A stretch of DNA of 64,000 bases, from positions 1,466,501 through 1,530,500 of the forward strand of contig NZ_JBBOYD010000001.1 in assembly GCF_038007965.1 (NCBI RefSeq). The letters are read 5' to 3'. Positions 18,766 to 27,687 of this stretch are shown in pieces. Every line of letters begins with the position of its first letter. Within the stretch, counting starts at the first letter, position 1. Position numbers and translations under genes: made by a program. This DNA is from Niallia sp. FSL W8-0635 (GTDB taxonomy: Bacteria > Bacillota > Bacilli > Bacillales > Cytobacillaceae). A model generated the notes under the pieces. It was given only the letters and a program-made list of their open reading frames with translations, was not told the DNA's origin and did no database searches.

Positions 18766-19044
18766 TGGATCACCTCATTTGAGCTATTAAATATACATTT
18801 TATCAAATAACGCAAAAATATAGCGGTAATTTACGAAAAAATTACATGAATGTAATATAAATGGTTGAATAGAAGGGAATTTCTGCTTACAAATGAATGT
18901 TATTTAATCATACTAATTTTATCGGTTTTAATATGTAAATATTGCATTCTAGTAAGAAATATAATAATATTATTAATATTCTAAACAGTTTGCATTATTA
19001 AAAGATAGCTTCTTTGAGAATATATGGGAAAAGGGGTAATGAAC

Positions 19045-20100
19045 ATGAAATATGGATTTTGGCTACCTATTTTTGGGGGATGGCTAAGAAATGTAGAAAA
19101 TGAGAAAATGCCGCCGACGTTTGAATATGCGAAAGAAGTAATTCAAAGTGGAGAGAAATGGGGATACGATACTACTTTAATAGCCGAACTATATTTAAAT
19201 GATATTAAAGGTCCTGAAAAAGATTCTCTAGAAGCATGGTCAACAGCTGCCGCTTTAGCTGCTGTTACGGAAAAGATAGAAATTATGACTGCGATTAGAC
19301 CAGGTTTCCATAATCCTGCTGTTGCAGCAAAAATGGCTGCAAACATTGATCATATTAGCAATGGGAGATTTACGTTAAATGTTGTTTCCGCATGGTGGGA
19401 GCAAGAAGCTAGGCAATATGGCGGAGTTTTCACAGAGCATGATGATCGCTATGAGCGTACACAGGAATTTATTGATATATTAAAAGGATTATGGACAGAA
19501 GAAACGTTTAGCTATAAAGGAAAATACTATGAGATTTCTAATACAAAACTATCACCAAAGCCAGTTCAAAAGCCAAATCCAATCCTGTATGCAGGTGGGG
19601 AAAGTCCAAAAGGGAAAGAGATTATTGCCAAAAACTGTGATGCCTATGTGATGCATGGTGGTACGGTGGAAGAAATTGCGGTGAAGATTAAAGGAATGCA
19701 GGAAGAAAGACAAAAATATGGGAAAGAACCATTTTCTTCTTTTGGTATAGCTGCCTATGTTATTTGCCGCGATACAGAAGAAGAAGCACAAAAAGAGTTA
19801 GAGAGAATCACAGATGTAAAAGAGTCGTCTGCTTATGCAGGCTTTGATGATTTTGTTAATAAGTCTCAATTAGAACAGAAAATTAAATTATATGATTACT
19901 CGGTTTCCAACCGTGGCTTGCGTCCGAATTTAATCGGAACACCTGAACAAATAGCGAAAAAAATACTAGATTATGAGGAAGCGGGAGTAGATTTATTATT
20001 ACTACAATTTTCCCCTCAGCTTGAGGAAATGAAAGACTTTTCCGAAAAGGTTATGCCGTTAGTGGAGACATTACGTAAAGAAAGAGAAGTGACTAGTTGA
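19045..20100 (+). CDS. LLM-class flavin-dependent monooxygenase, SfnG-like
   Basis: A 351-residue bacterial luciferase-like (TIM-barrel) FMNH2- or F420-dependent oxygenase. The N-terminal YGFWLPIFGGWLRNV and the following AELYLND, AIRPGFHNP and NVVSAWWEQEARQYGG segments resemble dimethyl-sulfone/alkanesulfonate monooxygenases (SfnG, SsuD), used to obtain sulfur from organosulfur compounds. ATG 19045 is preferred: AAAAGGGG lies 9 bases upstream, while the frame extension to ATG 19024 contains the ribosome site. The stop overlaps the next start (TGATG). The exact substrate is not settled. Confidence 0.8.
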   Translation: MKYGFWLPIFGGWLRNVENEKMPPTFEYAKEVIQSGEKWGYDTTLIAELYLNDIKGPEKDSLEAWSTAAALAAVTEKIEIMTAIRPGFHNPAVAAKMAANIDHISNGRFTLNVVSAWWEQEARQYGGVFTEHDDRYERTQEFIDILKGLWTEETFSYKGKYYEISNTKLSPKPVQKPNPILYAGGESPKGKEIIAKNCDAYVMHGGTVEEIAVKIKGMQEERQKYGKEPFSSFGIAAYVICRDTEEEAQKELERITDVKESSAYAGFDDFVNKSQLEQKIKLYDYSVSNRGLRPNLIGTPEQIAKKILDYEEAGVDLLLLQFSPQLEEMKDFSEKVMPLVETLRKEREVTS

Positions 20101-21050
20101 TGAGTAAAATTTATGTAATTCATGAAAATAGTGAATGGACGGTTCATTTAACAAAAAGATTAGATGAATTAAATTTACCTTATGAAGAATGGGATTTATC
20201 AGAGGGGAGCTTTGATTTACTTCAAGAGCCTCCAGAAGGAATCTTCTATAGCAGAATGAGTGCTTCTTCTCATACACGTGGTCATCGGTATGCTGCTGAA
20301 TATACGGCTGCGGTATTAGAATGGCTTGAATCTCATGGGAGAACGGTAGTAAATGGTAGTAGCGCATTAAAATTAGAGGTGAGTAAAGCAGCGCAATATG
20401 CTGCATTACAAAAACATGGCATAACTACTCCAAGAACATTAGTGGCAACAGGGAAAGAACATATTATTGCAGCTGCAAAGCAGTTGGGAGATCCTTCCTT
20501 TATAACAAAGCATAACCGAGCAGGAAAAGGTTTGGGTGTACGTTTATTCCATTCTATCAAAGAATTAGAAGCATATGTTGAGGGACCAGAATTTGAGGTA
20601 CCAGTCGATGGTATTACCTTAATCCAGCAATACATTGAAACACCAGATCAATCGATTACAAGATGCGAATTTGTTGGCGGAAAATTCGTTTATGCAGTCA
20701 AGGTAGATACAGCAGGAGGCTTCGAGCTTTGCCCAGCAGATGCGTGCCAAATAGATGATCTATTTTGCCCAGTAGGTGAACAAGTGGAAGAAAAACCGAG
20801 CTTTACGATTCAACAAGGCTTCAATGAACCAATCATCGAAAAATACGAACAATTTTTAGCATCACAAGGTATATTAGTTGCTGGAATTGAATTCATGAAA
20901 GATCATAACGGTACAATTTATACGTATGATATCAACACAAATACAAACTATAATGCAGATGCAGAAAAAGTAGCTGGCATATATGGAATGCTTAGACTAG
21001 CGACCTATTTAGGGGATGAGTTGAGCAGTAGATATGGCGTTTCGAAGTAG
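20100..21050 (+). CDS. ATP-grasp family protein (RimK-like)
   Basis: A 316-residue protein with an ATP-grasp fold: N-terminal preATP-grasp part, then FITKHNRAGKGLGVRLF (ATP lysine and glycine loop), LIQQYIETPDQSITRCEFV, and the metal-binding VAGIEFMKDHNGTIYTYDINTNTNYN. These enzymes join a carboxylate to an amine or thiol through an acyl-phosphate. ATG 20100 overlaps the stop of the monooxygenase gene by one base, so they are co-translated, but the shared pathway is not evident. A bidirectional terminator follows. Confidence 0.75.
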   Translation: MSKIYVIHENSEWTVHLTKRLDELNLPYEEWDLSEGSFDLLQEPPEGIFYSRMSASSHTRGHRYAAEYTAAVLEWLESHGRTVVNGSSALKLEVSKAAQYAALQKHGITTPRTLVATGKEHIIAAAKQLGDPSFITKHNRAGKGLGVRLFHSIKELEAYVEGPEFEVPVDGITLIQQYIETPDQSITRCEFVGGKFVYAVKVDTAGGFELCPADACQIDDLFCPVGEQVEEKPSFTIQQGFNEPIIEKYEQFLASQGILVAGIEFMKDHNGTIYTYDINTNTNYNADAEKVAGIYGMLRLATYLGDELSSRYGVSK

Positions 21051-21058
21051 ATAATAAT

Positions 21059-21096
21059 AAAGGGCTAGATACGATTATTGTATCTAACCCTTTGTT
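21059..21096. terminator. bidirectional terminator
   Basis: AAGGGCTAGATAC pairs with GTATCTAACCCTTT around a short loop (21060-21095). It serves the ATP-grasp gene on the plus strand and opuFB on the minus strand. Confidence 0.8.
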
Positions 21097-21105
21097 ATAT
21101 TCACT

Positions 21106-22683
21106 CTATTCAATTAACCCTTCCTCTTTCAAAAAATCCACAGCAACATCTTCATATTGCTCTTTATCAATATCGACACGTGCATTTAGCTCTTGCATTT
21201 TTTCATTGTCAATTTTTCCGACAAGCATGCCAAGTACTTCTTCTAATTCTGGATGTTTTTCTAATGTGTCTGCTCTAATTACAGGTGTAGCATAGTAAGG
21301 AGGGAAGAAGTTTTGATCGTCTTCTAAAACCTGTAGATCAAATGCAGGGATGCGTCCATCTGTTGAAAATGCATCAATTACATCAACATCTCCATTTTTA
21401 ATGGCACTATACATAATGCCTGAGTCCATTGCTTGTGTATTTTTAAATTCTATTCCATACGTATCAATGAGACCAGGGTAACCATCCTCTCTTTCAAGGA
21501 ATTCTGGTTCAGAGCCTAAGGTAAGTTGTGGGGCCATTTGTTTTAATTCCGAAATCGTTTTTATATTATACTTTTCGGCATCTTCTTTACGAAGCGTTAA
21601 GGTGTATGTGTTGTTAAAACCGAATGGCTCTAGCCAAACTAAATTGTAATCTTCTTTGAATTTCTTTTTTACAATGTCATAGGCTTCATCGGGGTCACTG
21701 ACCATATCTTCCTTTAGAATGCTGAGTAATCCTGTTCCAGTATACTCCATGTACATATCATAATTGCCGGTGTTAACTCCTTCAAATGCTGGAGCTGTCC
21801 CGCCAAGAAAAGATTCATAGTTTACTTGTAAATCTGTGTGCTCTTCAATCAGATGCCCCATGACGTAAACCATAATTTCTTGTTCAGTGAAATTTTTACC
21901 GGTGATTGTGATGGTGTCTTTTCCACTTTTTACATTGCTGAAATTTGCAATGACAGTTGATAGTGGAAGGAGGACAATTATTGCTGCAATAATCCATATT
22001 CGAATACGACTTTTATTTTTATTCGCTTTTTTATTTTGATGTAAACCTCGAGGGGTAACATCTTCTTCAAGAAGTTTCAATAAATAATCAAATATAATCG
22101 CCAAGAGTGCAGAAGGAACAGCGCCAGCGAGTATAAGACCAGTATTGTATGTTTGTAAACCACGGAAGATTAAATCACCCAGTCCACCTGCTCCAATTAG
22201 TCCAGCTATCGTTGCGACACCAATAATTAAGACAGTTGCGGTCCGGATTCCTCCCATGATGACTCTTAAGGATAAAGGTAATTCAACCATCCACAGCACT
22301 TGGCGATTGGTCATACCCATCCCAACACCAGCTTCTATTGCGGAACGTTCTACCCCAACAATCCCTAAATATGTATTACGTAAAATCGGTAATAAACCAT
22401 AAACAGTTAAAGCGATAATTGCTGGAAGCTTACCAGTTCCGATGAAAGGGACTAAAAACACTAGTAGGGCAAGACTTGGTATTGTTTGAAAGACGCCAGC
22501 AACTCCAATAATAGAGTCTGCTATTTTTCTGTGGCGAGTTAAATAGATTCCTAGAGGAACAGAAATTACAATTGCAATAGCAATTGAAAGAAGAGAAAGA
22601 TACATATGCTCTAAAATTAAATTCCATATTGTTGGCCAACGGTTGATAAAGACATCAATTGTCTCTGTGATTATATTAGGAAT
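21106..22683 (-). CDS. opuFB: OpuF-like osmolyte ABC importer, fused permease and substrate-binding protein
   Basis: A fusion of an OpuCB/OpuBB-type permease (N-terminal ~210 residues, with the ABC contact EAGVGMGMTNRQVLWMVELP) and an extracytoplasmic glycine betaine/choline-binding domain (from about residue 260: ITGKNFTEQEIMVYVMGHLIE). This is the OpuF/BilEB architecture for compatible solute uptake. The first ATG in frame (22605) would cut into membrane segment 1. Upstream, codons for NIITETIDVFINRWPTIWNLILEH stay open to ATT at 22683, placed 8 bases after AAAAGGGGG, so an ATT start is likely. It follows the ATPase gene by 16 bases. Confidence 0.85.
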   Translation of the reverse strand: MPNIITETIDVFINRWPTIWNLILEHMYLSLLSIAIAIVISVPLGIYLTRHRKIADSIIGVAGVFQTIPSLALLVFLVPFIGTGKLPAIIALTVYGLLPILRNTYLGIVGVERSAIEAGVGMGMTNRQVLWMVELPLSLRVIMGGIRTATVLIIGVATIAGLIGAGGLGDLIFRGLQTYNTGLILAGAVPSALLAIIFDYLLKLLEEDVTPRGLHQNKKANKNKSRIRIWIIAAIIVLLPLSTVIANFSNVKSGKDTITITGKNFTEQEIMVYVMGHLIEEHTDLQVNYESFLGGTAPAFEGVNTGNYDMYMEYTGTGLLSILKEDMVSDPDEAYDIVKKKFKEDYNLVWLEPFGFNNTYTLTLRKEDAEKYNIKTISELKQMAPQLTLGSEPEFLEREDGYPGLIDTYGIEFKNTQAMDSGIMYSAIKNGDVDVIDAFSTDGRIPAFDLQVLEDDQNFFPPYYATPVIRADTLEKHPELEEVLGMLVGKIDNEKMQELNARVDIDKEQYEDVAVDFLKEEGLIE

Positions 22684-22699
22684 GGTTCAAACCCCCTTT

Positions 22700-23815
22700 T
22701 TATTCTCCAATTTGATCGGCTATATACTCAACAAGGCTAGCGCGATTGACAATCCCGATAATTTTAGAATCCTCATCAATTACTGGAATAAAGCCGTAAT
22801 TGGATTCACTAACAAGCTGAAAAGCCATTTCTGTTGGATCCTCTATTTTAAGTGTTGGTACATTTGTATCCATTATATCTTTTAAGGTTAATGCTTCTTC
22901 ATTATAGTGTTTTTGCACATCCCAAACGGATGCTATTCCTAGAAAGGTTTTGGCATTGTCTAAGACGACAAGACTATCAACCCGTTTTCTTCTCATTAAT
23001 TTTAATGATTCAGCAAGACCACGGGATTGGCTTGCCGTAACAGGGGGAATCATTAGCTTTTTTAATGGTGGTAAGGAAATATTTTCTTGCAATCGGTCTT
23101 CGCCAATAAAGCTTCGGACAAATGCATTGGCTGGTCTCCGTAAAATGTTTTCTGGACTATCGATTTGAACAATTTCGCCATCCTTCATAATACAAATGCG
23201 ATCTGCAATTTTTAGCGCTTCATCCATATCATGTGTAACGAAGACAATTGTTTTTTGAATTTCCTGCTGTAATCGAACTAATTCATCCTGAAGCTGCTCT
23301 CGACTGATAGGGTCCAAGGCGCTGAATGGTTCATCCATCAGTATTATTTTCGGCTCAGCAGCAAGTGCCCTGATAACACCAATTCTTTGTTGCTGTCCAC
23401 CACTTAATTCAGTAGGATAGCGATCACCGAAAATTTCTGGATCAAGTCCAACCATGTTCATTAATTCATTGATTTTGTCCATGTATTGTTCTTTTTTCCA
23501 TTTTTGGAGTCGAGGAACGAGTGATACGTTTTCTTTAATCGTCATATGGGGTAACAAACCTATTTGCTGGATGACATAGCCAATAGTTCTGCGGAGTTTG
23601 ACTGGATCCTCAGTGGATATATCTTTTCCCTCGATGGTAATTGTGCCACTCGAAGGTTCTATGAGTCGATTGATCATCCTCATAGTTGTTGTTTTACCAG
23701 AACCACTTGGTCCAATGAGCACAAGCAATTCCCCTTCATTCACTTGAAATGTAATGTTTTTAAGTGCTTTAAATCCATCTTGAAACGTTTTAGTTACTTC
23801 ATTAAATTGGATCAA
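22700..23815 (-). CDS. opuFA: osmolyte ABC importer ATPase with CBS domains (OpuF/OpuC-like)
   Basis: A 371-residue ATP-binding subunit of a quaternary-amine importer. Walker A GPSGSGKT (about 36-43), Q-loop VIQQIGLLPHM, signature LSGGQQQR, Walker B IILMDEP and the switch His (FVTHD) are intact. Two CBS motifs in the last ~110 residues (DSLVVLDNAKTFLGIASVWDV and GFIPVIDEDSKIIGIVNRASL) resemble those that sense ionic strength in OpuA. The start is TTG 23815 behind GGAGGTG (12-base spacing). It forms an operon with opuFB. Confidence 0.88.
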   Translation of the reverse strand: MIQFNEVTKTFQDGFKALKNITFQVNEGELLVLIGPSGSGKTTTMRMINRLIEPSSGTITIEGKDISTEDPVKLRRTIGYVIQQIGLLPHMTIKENVSLVPRLQKWKKEQYMDKINELMNMVGLDPEIFGDRYPTELSGGQQQRIGVIRALAAEPKIILMDEPFSALDPISREQLQDELVRLQQEIQKTIVFVTHDMDEALKIADRICIMKDGEIVQIDSPENILRRPANAFVRSFIGEDRLQENISLPPLKKLMIPPVTASQSRGLAESLKLMRRKRVDSLVVLDNAKTFLGIASVWDVQKHYNEEALTLKDIMDTNVPTLKIEDPTEMAFQLVSESNYGFIPVIDEDSKIIGIVNRASLVEYIADQIGE

Positions 23816-23913
23816 TTTCTACGAACACCTCCAGACTTTTCTATAAAACTAATTACCCTATTTTGCTAACTAACTAACCTCCTTTTTTAAAAATGTATAT
23901 TACAGTCATTAAC

Positions 23914-23930
23914 TAGTGTATCACTATTTT
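23914..23930 (-). promoter_or_regulatory. small inverted repeat in the opuF upstream region
   Basis: TAGTG and CACTA half-sites flank ATA/TAT (CTAGTGTATCACTA on the plus strand) about 100 bp upstream of opuFA, where a regulator could bind. Apart from this and promoters, the 367-bp gap 23816-24182 shows nothing gene-like. Confidence 0.25.
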
Positions 23931-24182
23931 TTGAAAAATGGGACCAAAAAGGGAAAGTTATGGGAAGTGGAAAAAGAATTTTCTTGAAAATAGAAGGTGT
24001 AGAAGCTGCTGAATCTTATATTGAAGCATGGAAATAATAGCAATAATTATTTAATAATAATATTGTAATTTTATTTCATATGAATCTCAGAAGCTCCTAG
24101 TTCTCTATTATTACATTGACCAATAAGCTATAGAGTGATCCTTTTTAATAAATAAAAAAATAGGAAAAAGGGGAATAAAGGA

Positions 24183-26120
24183 ATGAAAAAAACAAAAGAA
24201 ACCATCACAAATAAAGTGAAAATCAATGACAATTTCTGGGGACGCTATTTGGAAGTTGTACGAAACCATGTTATCCCTTACCAATGGGAAGCATTAAATG
24301 ATCGATTACCAGATGCCTCACCAAGTCATGCGATTGAGAATTTTCGAATTGCAGCAGGGGAATCAACGGATGAATATTATGGAATGGTGTTTCAAGACAG
24401 TGATCTTGCTAAATGGTTGGAAGCAGTTGCTTATAGCTTAGAGAATGAGCCTAATGCTGAATTAGAGAAAACAGCTGATGAAGTAATTGCTTTGATGGGA
24501 AGAGCGCAACAGGAAGATGGCTATTTAAATACTTATTATATAGTTAATGAGCCGAATAACCGATGGACAAATATTCGCGATAATCACGAATTGTATTGTG
24601 CAGGACATTTAATAGAAGCAGCAGTCGCTTATTATCAAGTGACGGGTAAGAAGCAGTTCCTAGATATCATGTGTAAATATGCGGATTATATTGACAGCGT
24701 TTTCGGACCAGAAGAGGATAAATTAAAGGGATATCCTGGCCATCAGGAGATTGAATTAGCTTTAGTGAAATTATTTGATGTTACAGGTAATCAGAAATAC
24801 TTACATTTAAGTAAATATTTTATTGATGAACGAGGAAAACAGCCTCATTATTTTGATATAGAAAAAAAGAAAAGAAAGGATACAAAGCCATTTTGGTTTA
24901 ATGATGATTATGCTTATCATCAGGCACATAAACCAGTAAGAGAGCAAAAAGAAGCTGTTGGTCATGCGGTAAGGGCTACATATATGTATACAGCGATGAC
25001 AGATCTTGCGGTAAAAACACAAGATGAATCACTAAAAAAAGCATGTGAAGAACTTTGGAATAATGTAACACAAAAGCAAATGTATATAACTGGTGGGATA
25101 GGCTCCATGGAATTTGGAGAAGCATTCTCCTTTAATTATGATCTGCCGAATGATTTGTCTTATACAGAGACTTGTGCTTCGATTGCTTTAGTTTTTTGGG
25201 CTAATCGTATGTTACAGCTAGATGTGAATAATAAGTATGCCGATGTAATGGAACTAGCTCTTTATAATGGAACGATTAGTGGGATGGATTTAGACGGCAA
25301 GAAATTCTTTTATGTAAATCCATTAGAAGTTTTACCAGAAGCGTGTGAGAAGAGAAAGGATAAAAAGCATGTGAAATCCGTTCGTCAAAAATGGTTTGGA
25401 TGTGCATGCTGTCCGCCAAATTTAGCTAGATTAATAGCATCAATTGGTCACTATATCTATTCTCAAAAAGAGAAGGAAGTATTTGTACATTTATATATGG
25501 GAAATGAGACAACCGTTCAATTAGAAAATACTAAAGTAAAGCTTACCCAACAAACGAACTATCCTTGGGATGGGGATGTCTCTATGATTGTTTCTCCTGA
25601 GAGAGAAGAAAACTTTACGGTGGCATTACGAATTCCAGGCTGGGCAAAAGGTACGGTGATGAAAGTGAATGGGGAGATAATCGATCATATTCCATTAATG
25701 AAAAATGGTTATGTTTATTTAAATCGTAAATGGCAAGAAAATGATCATATTGAATTGACTTTCCCAATGGTGGTGGAGAGAATTCAATCGAATCCACAAG
25801 TACGTCATAATGTTGGAAAAGTTGCTCTTCAGCGCGGTCCAGTAGTGTATTGTTTAGAGCAAGTAGACAATGGAGAAAATCTACATGGTGTTATTTTACC
25901 GAGAAATGCAGAATTAAAAGCAAATTATGATTCTGAATTACTTGAAGGAGTGGTGTCCATTACAGGGGATGCCGAACGTATAGACCAAGCAAACTGGAAT
26001 GATTCCTTGTATCGTCCAGTAGAAGACAAATCAACATCTGTCCAAATAAAAGCAATCCCATATTATGCATGGTGCAACCGGGAGCCAGGTGAAATGATCG
26101 TTTGGGTTAATGAGAAATGA
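24183..26120 (+). CDS. GH127 beta-L-arabinofuranosidase
   Basis: A 645-residue glycoside hydrolase family 127 protein (HypBA1-type), intracellular, no signal peptide, predicted to release L-arabinose from short arabino-oligosaccharides. Seen are the N-terminal DNFWGRYLEVVRNHVIPYQW, LEAVAYSL, the HELYCAGHLIEAA block, TETCASI, and the CACCPPN motif (407-413) with the zinc-bound cysteine that acts as nucleophile in this family. ATG has AAAAGGGG upstream. It lies beside an AraC regulator and the ABC importer plus GH42 set at 27688-32884, suggesting joint use of arabinogalactan fragments. Confidence 0.88.
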   Translation: MKKTKETITNKVKINDNFWGRYLEVVRNHVIPYQWEALNDRLPDASPSHAIENFRIAAGESTDEYYGMVFQDSDLAKWLEAVAYSLENEPNAELEKTADEVIALMGRAQQEDGYLNTYYIVNEPNNRWTNIRDNHELYCAGHLIEAAVAYYQVTGKKQFLDIMCKYADYIDSVFGPEEDKLKGYPGHQEIELALVKLFDVTGNQKYLHLSKYFIDERGKQPHYFDIEKKKRKDTKPFWFNDDYAYHQAHKPVREQKEAVGHAVRATYMYTAMTDLAVKTQDESLKKACEELWNNVTQKQMYITGGIGSMEFGEAFSFNYDLPNDLSYTETCASIALVFWANRMLQLDVNNKYADVMELALYNGTISGMDLDGKKFFYVNPLEVLPEACEKRKDKKHVKSVRQKWFGCACCPPNLARLIASIGHYIYSQKEKEVFVHLYMGNETTVQLENTKVKLTQQTNYPWDGDVSMIVSPEREENFTVALRIPGWAKGTVMKVNGEIIDHIPLMKNGYVYLNRKWQENDHIELTFPMVVERIQSNPQVRHNVGKVALQRGPVVYCLEQVDNGENLHGVILPRNAELKANYDSELLEGVVSITGDAERIDQANWNDSLYRPVEDKSTSVQIKAIPYYAWCNREPGEMIVWVNEK

Positions 26121-26167
26121 TAGGAGGCATTAATAAAAATAGATAGTAAGTTGAATTTGAATCTATT

Positions 26168-26217
26168 AGGGCTTGTCCAAACGCAGTAATCTGCTGTTGG
26201 AAAGCCCTCTTTCTAAT
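26168..26217. terminator. terminator between GH127 and araC-type genes
   Basis: AGGGCTT (26168-26174) pairs with AAGCCCT, with an inner TCCAA/TTGGA continuation, followed by CTTTCT. It separates two convergent genes. Confidence 0.7.
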
Positions 26218-26219
26218 TG

Positions 26220-27458
26220 CTATAAAAAATTAACCATATTCTTCCTAAATTGCTTAGGAGTAACCCCGGTATATTTTTTAAATACTTTAGTGAAATAGCT
26301 CTGATCAGTAAAATTTAATAGGGCATGAATATCAGATAAGGAGTGTTCAGCGAAAGTCATTAGCTTTTTTGCTTCCTCAATTTTCGTTTGCTGTATATAT
26401 TCACTAATGGGAATCCCCACTTCTTTTTTAAATAAATTAGATAGGTATTTTGGACTGATAGATAAATGTTCTGCGATGGATTGTAATGTTAGAGGTTCAT
26501 AAATATGTTTATAAATATAGTTTCTACATTGGAAGATTGGCCTTGAATAATTATTCCTTTTTGTTTTTGCTACTCTATCTGCAAACTCATATAAAGTATT
26601 TTCTGTAAATAAATGAAGGTCCTTAATATCTTGCAGTTCTTCCAAGTCTTGAATAAAACGGTCACCTAAAGTATAAGCAATCTCAGGATGAAGTCCCCCT
26701 GTAATGGCTGCGCGGGTGGCAAGTGTAATGATGGCAATCGATAAGTTTTTTTGATTTCTTACCTCGTTTTTTTTGGAAAGTTTGCCAAAATCAAAAGAAC
26801 TGTTTTCCTTAAAGGCTTTCCAATAGGCAAGAAGATTTTCCTTTTGTCCATCTATAATAAATTGATAGATTTTCTTTTCAGCAATAGGATCATGGTGAAA
26901 AGAGGAGTTTTGATGTATTTCTAACATATATTTATCTGCAAGCTTTTCATCGATTACATGATGATGCAGTGGCGTTCTTGGATGGATAATATCTTTATCA
27001 TAAATCTTTTTATTGAATAAAAAGTAGAAGAGTTTGCAAACTTGTTCTAATTTCCCAGAATTTATTACAGGAAGCGAATAATAATAATCACTTAATGAAT
27101 CTTCCATCTCTTTTTGTCCAAATGTAGTAATTAAGTCATCTATTAGCACTTTCGACGGCCGATTAGTGAGAAAGGGACCTAATATAATGGTTCCTATGTT
27201 GACAATAGGAATAATGGATGCGATTTCATAAAAAGGCGTGCCTTTTATGCTGGGATGATGATTTTTCTTTTCATCACTATGTACGAATTGTTTAGCAAAA
27301 GATTGATAAGAGGGATAAAGAGGATTGAATAATTCAGATGGTACCATCTCCTTCATTAAGTTTCCTTCCTTATCAACTATATTAATAGAGATATTTAATA
27401 TATCTTTCATTAAGTTACATACATACTCCAAATTCTTCATATTTAGACGATTTTCCAC
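26220..27458 (-). CDS. AraC family transcriptional regulator
   Basis: A 412-residue regulator with a C-terminal two-helix-turn-helix AraC domain (PLTLQSIAEHLSISPKYLSNLFKKEVG ... SDIHALLNFTDQSYFTKVFKKYTGVTPKQFR). The first ~150 residues resemble a small-molecule sensor domain of a kind I cannot name firmly. GTG 27458 is the start because GGAGGAG lies 6 bases upstream; the frame extension to ATG 27491 overlaps that site. It is divergent from the arabino/galacto-oligosaccharide importer operon and convergent with GH127, so it likely controls both. Confidence 0.85.
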   Translation of the reverse strand: MENRLNMKNLEYVCNLMKDILNISINIVDKEGNLMKEMVPSELFNPLYPSYQSFAKQFVHSDEKKNHHPSIKGTPFYEIASIIPIVNIGTIILGPFLTNRPSKVLIDDLITTFGQKEMEDSLSDYYYSLPVINSGKLEQVCKLFYFLFNKKIYDKDIIHPRTPLHHHVIDEKLADKYMLEIHQNSSFHHDPIAEKKIYQFIIDGQKENLLAYWKAFKENSSFDFGKLSKKNEVRNQKNLSIAIITLATRAAITGGLHPEIAYTLGDRFIQDLEELQDIKDLHLFTENTLYEFADRVAKTKRNNYSRPIFQCRNYIYKHIYEPLTLQSIAEHLSISPKYLSNLFKKEVGIPISEYIQQTKIEEAKKLMTFAEHSLSDIHALLNFTDQSYFTKVFKKYTGVTPKQFRKNMVNFL

Positions 27459-27582
27459 TAGATTCTCCTCCGTTAAATTGAATGTTGTCAAAATTTAGAG
27501 AGTGATAAGGTAGTTAAAATACCAAAATGATAGAAATATTACCATAATCATGCTCCGTATCGTTATATACTTGGACTACGAA

Positions 27583-27596
27583 AGTAAGCGCTTACT
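27583..27596. promoter_or_regulatory. catabolite responsive element (cre)-like palindrome
   Basis: AGTAAGCGCTTACT is a perfect 14-bp palindrome close to the CcpA cre consensus TGNAANCGNWNNCA with changes only at the ends. It lies between the AraC gene and the sugar importer operon, at about -100 from the SBP start. Confidence 0.6.
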
Positions 27597-27687
27597 ATTA
27601 ATCGTGGATTTTCTTCATTGTTCATTCTTAAGTATATAAGCAGATTAATAGTTTGTGAAAAAATTTTCTTTAAGGGAGTGGACTTTT

